From Quillaja saponaria (taxonomy: Eukaryota > Streptophyta > Magnoliopsida > Fabales > Quillajaceae), in contig CM055617.1 of the NCBI GenBank assembly GCA_029379385.1, positions 1,178,001 to 1,242,000 on the forward strand: DNA of 64,000 nt, written 5' to 3'. The number at the start of each line of letters is the position of its first letter. The stretch's first letter is position 1. The translations under genes were made by a program, and so were the position numbers. This document shows positions 11,880 to 23,882 of the stretch, piece after piece. The notes under the pieces were generated by a model. It was not told the origin of the DNA and made no database searches. It saw nothing but the letters and a program-made list of their open reading frames with translations.

Positions 11880-14200
11880 GTAGTGATTTATAAGTTAATT
11901 GCAAATAAAACTAGCTACTTAAGCAATTCGCTTAAGCTCCTAATTAATATTTATGAGTTAGTTACATATGAGAATAATTGATGAAAAAATTAGATAATGT
12001 ATTGACAATTGTATGTTAGTCGCATATAAGAATAATTTATGAACAAATTGTCTACTGCAATGATCGCGATTTACGTGTTAAGTACATATGAGTATAATTT
12101 ATACTCCAATCGTTAAGCTATTGACAATTTATAAATTATTTACATACTTATATAATTTATGAACAAGTCACCTACGTCATTGACGATTTACGCATTGAAT
12201 AATTTATAGAGAAAGTGTCTAAGGCATTGCCGATTTACGTACTGGTACATACGAGTATAATTTATTAGCAAATCGGCTAAGTTAAAGATGTTTAACACAT
12301 GTTTTATAGACTTGAATAACTAAAGCACAACTCATCTTAGGTAGTCACGATTTACATGTTAGGTAATGTATTAGCAAATCAGCTAAGTTAACAACGATTA
12401 ACACATTATTTATAGACTTGAATAATTAAAGCACAAATCGTCTTAGGTCTTGACGATTTACAAGTAATTTAATTTATTAGTAAATCGGCTAAGTTAATGA
12501 TGATTAACACATTATTTATACACTTGAATAATTAAAGCACAAATCGTCTTAAGTCTTGGGGATTCACGTGTCAGATAATTTATGAGTAAACCGACTAAGT
12601 TAACGTCAATTAACGCATTATTTACAGACTTGAATAATTAAAACACAAATCGTCTTAGGTCTTGCCGATTTAAGTGTCAGGTAATAGACTTGAATAATTA
12701 AAGCACAAATAGTCTTAGGTTTTGACGATTCACTTCTCATTTAATTATTAGTAAATCAGCTAAGGTAACAGCGATTAACACATTATTTATAGACTTGAAT
12801 AATTAAAGCACAAATCGACTTAGGTCGTGACGATTTATGTGTCAGGTAATTTATTAGTAAATCGGCTAAGTTAACGACGATTTACACATTATTTATAGAC
12901 TTGAATTATTAAAGAACAAATCATTATGTCTTGGCGATTTACACATTATCTGTAGAGTTGAATAATTAAAGAGCAAATTGCCTGAGATCTTGAAGATTTA
13001 CGTGTTAGGTAATATTAAAGCATAAATTGTCTAAGGTCTTAGCGATTTCCTTGTCATTTAATTTACTCATAAATTGGCTAAGTTAACGACGATTTACACA
13101 ATATAATAATTAAAGCATAAATCGCCTGAGGTCTTGGCAATTCATTTGTGATTTAATTTATTAGGAAATCGGCTTAGTTAATGGGGATTTACACATTATT
13201 TATAAACTCGAATAATTAAAGCATAAATCATCTCAGGTATCGGCAATTCACTTTTCAATTAATTTATTAGCAAATCGGCTAAGTTAACGACGATTAACAC
13301 ATTATTTATATACTTGAATAATTAAAGCACAAATCATTTTAGGTCTTGACGATTCACTTGTCATTTAATTTATTAGCAAATCGGCTAAGTTAATGATGAT
13401 TAACACATTATTTATGGGCTTCAATAATTAAAGCACAAATTGTCTGAGGTTTTGGCGATTCACTCGAAAGTTAACAACAATTTGCACATTATTTATAGAC
13501 TTGAATTATTAAAGCACAAATTGTGTTATGTCTTGACAATTTACGTTTCGGGTAATTTATAAGCAAATCGTCTTAGTTGTAGACAATGTACGGCTTATTT
13601 TTATATCTCAATAATTCAAATCGTCTAAGTCAATGGCAATTTAAATATTAGGTATAACATATGAATATAATTTATATGCCAAACGGCTAAGGTATTGACA
13701 ATTTACGCATTATTTATATTCATATGCACAAATCATCAAAGTCAATGAAGGAGTGTGTATAATTTCTACGCAACTTGGCCAAGTTGTTGACGATTAACTC
13801 ATTATGAACAAATCGTCTAGGACACGGACGAGTTACGTATTATATACATATGAATACAATTGATACACCAATCATTTAAGTTATGGACAATTTACACATT
13901 ATTTACATACCTAAGTAATATATGAACAAATCATCTAGCGCACTGGTGATTCACTAATTAGGTACATATGAGTATAATTTCTAAGCAAATTGGCTAAGTT
14001 ATTATCAATTTACATATTATTTAAATATTAGAATAATTTATGAATAAATTGATTATCGTTTCACGATTAAGTATTATTTACAAATGAGATAACTTAAGAA
14101 GAAGTTGATTGAAATTTGACAGTTTAAGTGTTTGTCACACTTGAGAATTATTAATGAATAAACTGACAAGTTATTTAGTTACATATCAAATAATTTATGA
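11880..14200. repeat. Degenerate satellite, period about 106 bp, with internal AAATCG...CGATT dyads
   Basis: A diverged tandem array of about 2.3 kb. The phrase AGACTTGAATAATTAAAGCA recurs with starts near 12308, 12414, 12520, 12626, 12686, 12791 and 12897, giving steps of 106, 106, 106, 60, 105 and 106. Each full unit has two related half-units, one around AAATCGTCTTAGGTCTTGACGATT and one around AAATCGGCTAAGTTAACGACGATT, about 47 and 59 bases apart. Steps of 57-60 mark deletion of one half-unit. Both half-units begin with AAATCG and end with CGATT, so each can form an imperfect hairpin. Copies decay towards both ends, where spacers such as GGTACATATGAGTATAATTTAT replace the inner ones. I see no coding capacity and cannot name a family. 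Confidence 0.85.
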
Positions 14201-16380
14201 AAAATTAACTGAAGTTATGACTATAACTTATCAAAAGTTCAAATTCTAAAAATTATGCTATTATATATCCTTCATATTATTCAAAACTAAAAATTTTATT
14301 CTCTACATTTTTTTTTTGACAAGAAAAATGATGATTATATTAATTATGGGCTAATAATCTTTCCAAACTTAGGAATTTTGAATGGTTCAATTGCATCACC
14401 AATTGTTGGAGGTAAATATCAAAATTATAGATCATAGTATGGTTAAACAAGATAAATATGTTTTTTTTTTTTTTTGAAAAAGTATTAAAGAAATTAATTA
14501 TTTTAGGATAAGAGATAAGTTTTGAATTAATAATTATACAATTAATTAGGTCTTGGTGCGAATGATGTGTGTAAAGCTACACTATTTAATAGGTTTATAA
14601 TTAGTATGGTGGTGGGTGCCCTCCCATGGTTGGTTGACTCTTAGTGATTTCCATTTTCATTTTTTCCTCATTATTTTGTCTCGATAAAGGAAAATGGAAA
14701 CGTCACGCAAACACTTTGCTCTTCCTGTGTATTTGTGGTCTTAGCCCAACTGCAAACTAAAGTGACTTGCCACCAAGAATGGTTATATATTTGGCGTCAC
14801 AACTTTAGGAGATTTTAGATCATTAAAAATAGATATGCTTTTTACACATGTACACTCATACACAATAAATGAATAATCCAACTTCAATGATCTCTTTATT
14901 ACTTTTTGTTTTTTTCCACTGACATTTAATGTTATCTCTTGTTATCAATCAATCAACTGATAAAAATATGTGTTAATTTTTTTTACAAATAGAGAGAATA
15001 ATTCTTAGAACAGCTTTTCGAAAATACCAACTAATAAATTAACTCTTAAGATTCAAACACTATTAAGTAATACATTTATAATGTATGTTTGTCAGTTGCT
15101 AGAGCCTATTTGGTTTGATGTTGGGTTGAACTAGAATTTTATTATAGAAAAATGATAGCAAGCAGCAAACATGGTTTTACTTGTTATAAGTATGAATTTT
15201 TTTAATGAGTGACTTTAGGATATTTATTAAGTTGATAAATATAAAATTTATATTATTTATTATAATAATTGGTTATGATTTTATTATTGTATAATTAATA
15301 ATTTACTATTTTTTGAATGTTTCAAATCTCAAAATTTATATTTATTATTCCTTAACAAGTATCCTTGCACTCATTAGAAAAATCTTATAAATATATCTCT
15401 AAGAATTATAAATTAACAAATTGAATGTATGTCTTTTTTAGTTAATTTGCATAATAAACAAAAAAATGTTTGTCAAATTATAGTTGCAAAATAACTATTA
15501 TCTCTAAAATCATCCAAACAGTATCAAAAAAATTATTTGTTTTTTGCAACCACAACTCATAAACAATGGTAAACTTTGTCCGTAGTTATCAATTATTTGT
15601 TGTTCAAGTCTAAGAAGTGGTTATATATTTTCCTTTGTGCTTTGTAATTGTAATGATATTGATAAATTGAATTGTAATAAATAAAATTAGATAAAATTAT
15701 TGATTGATTGTGGAGCTTCCCGAGTCCCAACAATAGTTGTCCATGTATCATCCATATTGGTGTACTTTAAATTAATAATAAATAAATCCCATTTTTTTAT
15801 AATTAAAAAAAAAAAAAAAAAAAAAAAGTCCCATGCACGTTCCATTAAACAAAAAATTCATAATATAATACCACTTGTATTTTATTTTTTTTCTTTTTAC
15901 TCATTTTAATTTGTAAAGCTAAGATTCATGTTGGACACAAACTAAGAAACAAGTATGGTGGCCACTTCCCATAATATCGTCCATATTGTGTAAGTGAAGT
16001 TTTATATTATCAATCACATCATGGAGCATTATTCTTAGAACATGATCAATACACCATTCCCTATTCTCCTTTTCTGAGCTCATGCGTGGGCATTATTAAC
16101 TTGCGAAACAAGAAAAAGTAAATAAAATATTCAAATTGTTGAGAAAATTGTAAATGTTTTCAATATTAATTAAAATTTATTTAAATAATATACACATTAA
16201 CAATCCAATTTCATATCAAAAGTAGAGTGTACGTATATATATAATCAAAGTTTTTTTTTCCCTTTCATTTTTGCTATTTAATATAAAGAAGAATTGAGAC
16301 GTGGCAAGCCTATTGTATCATAGTGGAAAATATATATATTCAAAACTTTTAAAAAATTAATATCTTTTTGTTGAACATAA
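14201..16380. other. AT-rich gene-free spacer
   Basis: Very AT-rich, with poly-A/T runs near 14460-14475 and a 23-base A run near 15807-15829. No ORF with a domain, no RNA gene and no clear transposon ends were seen. Confidence 0.5.
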
Positions 16381-16405
16381 TTAAACAAACATAAAAAAAC
16401 AAAAC

Positions 16406-17008
16406 AAGAAAATGTAGAAGAGAAAGAAGGCTGCCTTCTAGTGATTATGAGAAGCCATTTTTTCCCTTCTTGTCTAGCTAGTATAAAAAGCAAGAAAGTT
16501 GAGCTAATGATCTACGTGATAGCCTCCCCTTTTAAAAAAAAAAAATTAAAACAAAGAAGGAATATGATCTTTATTAGTGCTGAGGTCGTGTACAACATTT
16601 ATGAGAAAGAAAAAGAAAGAGGAATCCAAACAGTGGCAGTCAAAGTGTTTTCTATCATTGTAAACTCAGAGATAAGTTGTTTTAGTTCAACTTGTTAATA
16701 CATAGGTGTTAGAATTAAGAGGTTACATGTTAAAGTTTGTTTCACTATTGATAAATGTGTGGTCCCTTAAACTAGAGATATAATTTATAATATTTTGATG
16801 AGAATAATTATAAACTTCTAAAGAGAAAAAAAATAAAAAGTCTTACTCGAGACACTACAAGAAATTGAAGATATTCTTCTATAAGAATAGTACAGATCTA
16901 AAATCGATTTATTCAAAAGTAAAAAAACTAAGAGAAAAATAATGAGATTTAAGGGTTGTTGGTATGATTTCTCTTGATGGCAGCCTTCTTTCTCTTCTAC
17001 ATTTTCTT
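16406..17008. repeat. Perfect 30-bp inverted repeat with a 543-bp loop
   Basis: The 30 bases at 16406-16435 are the exact reverse complement of 16979-17008. The arms are purine-rich (left) and pyrimidine-rich (right), containing GAAGAGAAAGAAGGCTGCC and its complement. The match stops abruptly on both sides. The loop is AT-rich and has no convincing coding sequence; a small ORF at 16441-16698 has no recognisable domain. A transcript through both arms would fold into a long-range hairpin. It could be the trace of a foldback element or a short inverted duplication. Confidence 0.8.
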
Positions 17009-19080
17009 AGAAAGCTCAGAGAGAACGAGAGTGATAGAAAATTAGGGCTGGCTCTACAATATAAAAAAAAGTTTAAGCATAGGAATAATTAAAAAGTCAA
17101 TATTTCTGTCAACGCATGTAGTAATCTTATACATTACTTTAACGTGGAGTTATAACATAATATATAGTAATATGGACTCTCACTCCTTAATACTAATTAA
17201 TTAATTTTAAGAGTGTATTTCTAACAATTTCAATCACTTAAATAAATCAAGTTAATCTAATTGGATGAGAAAGAGATATGTGATAACTGTCATCAAAATA
17301 TATTGATGCACAATTAAAACCCCCTTATCCACTTTATGTACTGTAAAGTCACACAACTTTTTATTTATTTATAAACTTAAGGATTTTTAAATGGCATTAC
17401 AAGATCATAACTAGGTTTTCCAATTAGTCCAAACCCTTGAATGAAGTATGTTAAAAATGGTGTCCAAAAGCCTCTCACGTTGGTTTAAACAAATTATATA
17501 GAACAAGTACACCGTTTTTTCTTTTTGAAATTATGGGGATGTTTACTGGCAAGTACATCATATCATATCAATACACAAGCATGCAACCATGAAAGCGACT
17601 TTAAGAAAAACAATTATCAAATCCAAAAGCATATTTAAAGATTGGAAACTTATAGAAAAATGTGATGTTCCATTTCAGATGGAATCATCTCTTTGAAGAT
17701 TATATTCTTAAGATTGGCCAGATTGTGCGTTCCTGCTAGTTGCCACTTGTGCCTATTTTTTCTTTTTGATATATAAAAAAATTAAAAATGAAAGTGTTAA
17801 TATTAGATTGAGTATAGTAATACTGTAACTTTTATACGGTAAAAAAATAACTATTAAAAAGTTACAATAACTCTATTTGATAATTTTTATTTTTTTTTAT
17901 ATATAAACTAATATGGGTAATAGAAACAATGAAAAAATGCTTAATAAAATAAATTATAAATAGTTGTAAATGTATAAAATGACAAAAATAAATGTCTTGT
18001 TATTATAGATTGTGATAGATTTGAGAGAGGAAAGAAATGGTTAATTCATAAGGATATATTGAAAATTTCAAAATTAACAAGTATACAACTACATTTAAAA
18101 AAGACGTACTCCTAAAATACAATTAATCAAATAGTTTTAGATCATGTGATTTTTGAGTCAGTTTGCCATTATCATTTTACCTAACTCAAAGTCATAACAT
18201 TTTGCCACCAGTCATGTAATTTTCAAATCAATCTCGATTAATACACTTCTACGATCCGATCAATTGGTAAGCCATAAGAATTTATTTCCATCTAACATTC
18301 TAACTTTGCAGGATTCAATTTCAAACTCAAATTGATAGAATACTCGAGCATTAACTTGTTGGTATTGGGCCTGACTATTTGTGAATGTTGCCCATTGGGC
18401 CTTATAATGGAAAACCTGGATCTCTCCATCTCCATATAATTTCCTCATAGGCCCGAGAGACTGTCTATCCTGTATTGAGACAACTATAATTGAACCCAAT
18501 TGAATATCAATCCAACAGTACGGGCCCAATCACAAAATTTTTGTTTGCAATTAAATTCTTATTTCTAGGAGAAATTAAATAATAAAAAATTATTAATAAA
18601 ACAGTCTAACGGTACTTAAAAAAATAGTAATAAATTTTAATTAAATTGAGTCTTAACATAAATTTTTAACTTTTTTTTTCTATTCTAATTAAAAATGTAG
18701 AGTGTAACTATTCCTAAATAGGTTGAGTATGTGAACTGAAACATGGTTGCAAATAAATCAGTGTACAGCACATGTGAGACATTATGAAAATCACCAAATT
18801 GGGGAAGAATATAAAACGCATAAAACAACTTTTGATTTTCTGACTTTAAAAGAAAATAGAAAAAATGTAAAAATACAAGTGAACCGACACTTGTCGTTAC
18901 ATACCGTAAAACGATCTTTTTCATGATGAGAATGCTGACCGAATTGCCCGGTACGTGACTGAGAATTTACGGGCAGATCTCTCTCCTTCACCCTTTCTGG
19001 CCTCTGATATTTAGAAACATTGCTGCTCAGTGTTTCCACGATCAGGATCAGACGGACCACAATAAACGGCTTCTGGTGCT
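17009..19080. other. AT-rich spacer before the acidic-protein gene
   Basis: Mostly AT-rich and gene-free. ORFs near 18260-18529 and 18685-19060 on the minus strand show no family features. The last 150 bases (about 18950-19080) become GC-richer and are the likely promoter of the next gene. Confidence 0.45.
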
Positions 19081-19603
19081 TGTTTCCCTAGGTTTTAGAG
19101 CTCGAAACCCTTGGATCCAGCTTCTCTGTCCACAGATCTTCGTTCCCGGTACGTCTTTTCACTCTGATTCTTCTACTTCTCGTACGATGTCACAGTTTCC
19201 TCTCAATTTTGGGCTCCATTTATAGTTTTCCGAGCTTCGCCTTTCCTGATTTTATAATTTCCAGCACTGAATTTAATGTGTAATATATTTTTATTAAATT
19301 TACATAATTGGTTTCAATTTTGCAATTTCCGGCGACCTTGTTTTGTCAGTTTACACTAAAAAGCTTTTTTCTCTGATTTCCCGGAAAAGTTTGCTGATGA
19401 GTTTCTGACCTTATACTGAAAGTCCTTTCTTGAATTTCTAATATTAATATATTTTCCTTTAAGTTTTATAATCAGTTTCATGGATCTGACGGTCATAAGC
19501 TCACAAAATATTACTTTTTTTTATTATTCAATTAAATGAAATGTTATTTTCTTTTTCTTTTTTCTTCTGATGCAGATAACTAGATAATCTTTTGTTCCAC
19601 GAA
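19081..19603 (+). promoter_or_regulatory. Leader of the acidic-protein gene with a 427-bp intron
   Basis: A GC-rich leader exon ends at 19148 with CCCG|GTACGT, and an acceptor TGATGCAG ends at 19575, giving a leader intron at 19149-19575. The ATG follows 28 bases later at 19604. A TAGGTTTTAG motif near 19090-19100, similar to the telo-box common in genes active in dividing plant cells, lies just upstream. Confidence 0.55.
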
Positions 19604-20812
19604 ATGGAGGCCGATTACAGTTCGGTGACGGCTGCGCTTAATTACGGCGCGCTAACGACTCTGTTAGTCTCTGCTGTCGTCAAAGCTCAACTATTGGCTC
19701 CAGTAAGTCCGTCACTTTCTCGTCCTACTTAAGAAAAAAGAAAAAAGGAAAAAAAAAATATATACTTCTCTTCTTAGCTTTATCTGACTCTTGTGGAAGC
19801 AAATTTTGTCGTTTTAGTATTTGTGAGTTGAAATTCTTGGTTGTTCATGTACTTTTTTCCCTCTGCTGGTTTTCTTGTTCATGCGTATCAATGCCTCGTC
19901 AATTTTCATTCCAAGTATGTTGTGCATGCTAACTTGCGCTGGTTAGGTCTCGTTTTTCTTGATTCTATGTTCTCAACTGGGTGGTTGCATTTTTTACAAG
20001 CTATGCTAACCTGCACGAGGTAGACTTTTTTTCTCTCCAAGACCAAAACTAGTCCAAACTTCTACTTTTTGTAGTGTTTTCTCTCTCTTTCTTTCCACTG
20101 TAGTTGCGATTTTTAAGTAACCAGCAGGAAGTATTGATTCACTTGAAGATGCTTTCCAATGAACATTGGACACGTGTTGCCAATCTAATACCATTGGTCA
20201 CTAGTTGGTCGTGTCAACTAGTGCCAGCTTTAGGCCTTTCCCATAAAATATCTTTATTTACTAAAATAATAATAATGATAAATTTTTTTTGCCTGTCTAC
20301 ATCTTGTAATTATGTATTCTTTCAACCTATGACCTGCTATGCTATGAACCTTAATAAAATGGTTTCAGGTTTCCCTCTTGCTGTCATTAACCAATACATC
20401 TAAAGGAGAGCATGACACCCAAAGCCCTAAACCACTTGATGCAGAGGGAGATGATGGCGATGGAGATGATGATGACGGGGATGGAGAAGGCGATTTTGGT
20501 GAGGGTGAAGAGGACTTGTCATCTGAAGATGGAGGGGAACATGGGAGCAAAACAAACAACAATAAGAGCAACTCAAATAAGGCTCCAGAAGGTGGGGCAG
20601 GTGGGGCACAAGAGAATGGAGAAGATGAAGAGGACGATGAAGACCAAGACAATAATGATGATGAGGAGGAGGAGGAGGATGACGACGAAGATGATGATGA
20701 AGAGGGTGGAGAAGAGGATGATGAGGAGGTTGTTGAAGAAGAGGAGAATGAAGATGAAGACGATGAGGATGATGAAGAATCCTTGCAACCCCCAAAGAAG
20801 AGGAAGAAGTAG
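19604..20812 (+). CDS. Small, extremely acidic protein with a C-terminal nuclear localisation signal
   Basis: Two exons, 19604-19702 and 20369-20812, give 180 aa. I know of no enzymatic domain. The first 45 residues form a mildly hydrophobic segment (NYGALTTLLVSAVVKAQLLAP and the following VSLLLSL). After it comes a long disordered tract of Asp, Glu, Gly and Asn, with one Ser/Lys/Asn-rich break (KTNNNKSNSNKAPEGG). The protein ends PPKKRKK, a classical nuclear localisation signal. This layout recalls prothymosin- or nucleoplasmin-like acidic histone-binding tails, and related plant proteins are often auto-named after yeast VHS3 only because of the acidic run; I do not assign a function. The coding DNA of the acidic tract is nearly a GAN repeat (GAT, GAG, GAA, GAC), so length variation between alleles is likely. 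Confidence 0.8.
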
Positions 20813-22555
20813 ATTACTAAAGCTGTAGGCCTACCATTGATGTCGTTCTGTATGACTATCCACTCTAACTTCAGTCTTTAGCTTTATATGGAGGCCGATT
20901 TAGGACAAATGTTTTTATTTGGTACTTCTTAAGTTTCCATTCCACGTTTAGTGAACTTTATAATTTAAGCCAGCAATTTCATATTTTAAATCAAGGTCTC
21001 AATTCTTGTTCTGTGCTAAGTATGCTAAAGCTCTTATTCTATTGATCTTCTATTAATTTAGAAAAGGTTGCATGTTCTCGTGATTGCTGTGTATATAAGT
21101 TTGAGTTTAATAAGTTTTCCTAACATATGATTTAAGGGGTAATAAATATTTTAAAAATTAAACTTTTTTTAAAATTAATATTTTATATATTAAATAACAC
21201 TAACATTATAATAAATTACTATCATAAAATCTTAACAAGTACAGCCAAAAAAAAAAAAAAAAAACAATGAACAGCTTAGGAGAAAAACAAAGATAAGCAT
21301 AACATTACTCTAATTTTCAGGATAAATTCAGGATACAATAACGAAAAAGAAAAATAAAATGAAAATGCCTTTCCCATATTACCCCATATAATGAAAAAAA
21401 TTAAAATGACTGAATTTGTTCACCGACCCTCTAAATAGTCCAGTGGAAGGGGGAGGAGGTTGAGCAAGATGGGGGAGATTGAAAAAGAAAACTGATGATA
21501 AAAAATGTACGCTATTGAATACAAACTGAAAATTTTACATTATCGTAAGAAAGAAACCTGTAACATAAACCAAAATATTTAAATTCTAATGTAAACTCTC
21601 AAGCAAAGTTTAAAACAACTCTCAAAACCAATCATTTCTTCAAAACGATCCCTGTATGACTCATAATGTCAAACTCAAAAGACAAAAACTTCACCCAGAA
21701 AACAAAAAGAAAGGAGTTGAGATGGGATTGGGAGATATCAAATTTTCAAATCGTTGACCCCCAGTACCAAAATTTTCAAATCGTTATCAGAATCATTACA
21801 GATTAACTATATACAGTAACTGTTCACAAACATATATGCAAAATTACATAGAATTGTTATTTGAAAAAAGTGATACAAGGAGTTATATTTAACAAATTAC
21901 CAATTGCATGGAGCTCTCTTATATTGAATAAGTAGAAGCAAAAAGTGGGGATGGAAGCCGGAATATGAATTCAAATGCAAATGTTCAATTGAATAAGTAG
22001 AAGCAAAAAGTGGGAATGGAAAACGCCAGTATATGAATTCAAATTCAAATATTCAATCGTGTGAAATAATGTTGGAGAGACACCATCAGAAGCAACAAGC
22101 AAAACCAGGAATTTCCCACAGAATAAATATCACTCTAGGTCACAGACCATGACAAGATAAAATCACAATAAAGCCACTAACAAAATGAGGGGAAAACAAT
22201 GAAAGAAATTAAAATAACATTTGTAATGAAAAAAATTCAAGTTGACGAAAGGAATAAATAGGTAATCAAGCCATGAAAACGAAAAGGTTAAAAATAAAAA
22301 AGTCATCAATTCTTACAAGGTAAGTTGAGGAAAGTGAAAAAAGAAATTAAAAGAAAAAAGAAGAGAAGGTCCAACCAAGATGTAGTTGAGCTCTACCTGA
22401 CTAGTTAGAACTTTGAGAAAACTATAATAAACTTAAAAGTTATCCTACGAGTAGATTTTCACAAAGAGCAGTTTACCCAGTATAACAAACTCCTACAAAA
22501 AGATTCCTCCATAAGTCCTGAACATCACCACTCCCCAGGTTTCTACAGCACTTCA
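20813..22555. other. 3' spacer with a 65-bp tandem duplication
   Basis: This holds the 3' UTR of the acidic-protein gene and AT-rich spacer. At 21924-22058 a block beginning TTGAATAAGTAGAAGCAAAA is duplicated in tandem with a period of 65 bases. The right part, near 22.5 kb, may hold the last untranslated exon of the UBA2 gene. No other gene was seen. Confidence 0.5.
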
Positions 22556-23882
22556 TCTGCAAATATGTACTTCAAGAATGTAAATGCAATAAAGCAAACA
22601 AAAAAGACTATATATGGCCCTCTTGAATAAAAAACATATCCAATCATTCTTCCAGAAAAAAAAAAAAAAAAGAAAGCAAAAAAAAAAAAGAAAGAAGGTT
22701 TGAAAATAAAATCATTATCAGAACTTGCAGAAAAAGAATAGTTCAAAAGAGTAAAAGACAACAGAAAAAATTATGATTATAACCCAGATACAAATGCACA
22801 AGATATCAGTGACAAAGGTCACATACATTGACGAGAATAAGTTTCAAGTGGAATGATTTAGACCTTGTTTGCCTGTGTTTTTCATAACTTTCAATATGTG
22901 ATTTTCAAATATCATAGGAAACTTTAAAATCAAGGTAAAAAGGATTATTTTGTCCGAATTCTAAACTGAAAACAGAAAGAGAAATCATCATATTGGTGTC
23001 TCAGAAATATGCAGGTTTCCTGAACTTTTTATAGTTCTAAGAATATAAAACTGTCATCATAATTCAAAACAGAAAACAGAAACAAAACAGGCCTCACTAT
23101 CCAAAAAATATAACAAAATTAACTAAACTTTATCTATAAATCACTACATCTGAAATCCAGTATGTCAACCCAGCAGCAAAAGATTGGATATCAAAATTCT
23201 GAAAAGAAAAAAAAAAAATTCAGCTTTTTCTGAAATGATTTGCCATCCAATTAGTGATAAATTCAAATATTGCACATCATCTTGCTTCATGGAGACTAGA
23301 AATACAACCGAACTGAATCATAATAAATCCCAGGGTTTTGACATGAACTGGTGTAGCACATTAGACAAGGGCATGCTAATGATTGATTACCAAAATCCAC
23401 AAAAAAGTTGAAATGATCAATCACCCAATAATAAGTTCAAGCCTAAGTACTTTTATCAAAAGAATAAATAGAATTAAAACTAAAAAATTTGCAGCCACCA
23501 TGTAAATGAAATAAGGTAGTCGGTCAGTGGGGTCATTAGGTCATATAAAACACATGTTCGGGAAATAAATAAAAAGAGAACAGAGAATGAGAAAAGATGT
23601 AGAGCATTACTCAATTAATTCAAGATTCCAATCTCATTATAAGGCGTTTACGCACTTTATAGCCTCTGATCACTACAACTAACTTCCCGCCAATTTTATT
23701 TCTTTTGAACATATGAAGCATGCATTAAAACTTGGAAGTTTAAACTGCTGGATGGAAAATTCATCAACGTGCACATGGGGATAAAATTACCACAAATAGA
23801 AATTATGCATGAGTTCAAAGTTAAACAAAAGAATACCAAGTTTAAAATAAGAAATACGGAACATAATTGAAATATAGCATAC
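22556..23882 (-). other. Probable intron at the 3' end of the UBA2 gene
   Basis: Bounded by a good donor (GTATGC) at the end of the UBA2 coding exon and a candidate acceptor (ATTTGCAG) near 22557. The interior is AT-rich with A-runs and no conserved coding sequence. Other acceptors inside could give alternative 3' ends. The assignment rests on splice-site fit alone. Confidence 0.4.

Noticed and set aside
14456..14478. Long T-runs as retrotransposon poly-A tails (also 11026-11044, 15807-15829, 54044-54063)
   Set aside because: No target-site duplications or element body could be recognised beside them.
18260..19060. Minus-strand ORFs before the acidic-protein gene
   Set aside because: No family features; AT-rich surroundings, and the right part overlaps the probable promoter of the plus-strand gene.
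20365..20795. Long open frames on the minus strand across the acidic-protein exon
   Set aside because: They are the complement of a GAN-codon tract, which cannot produce stops easily; composition (His/Leu/Pro or Ser/Pro runs) is an artefact.
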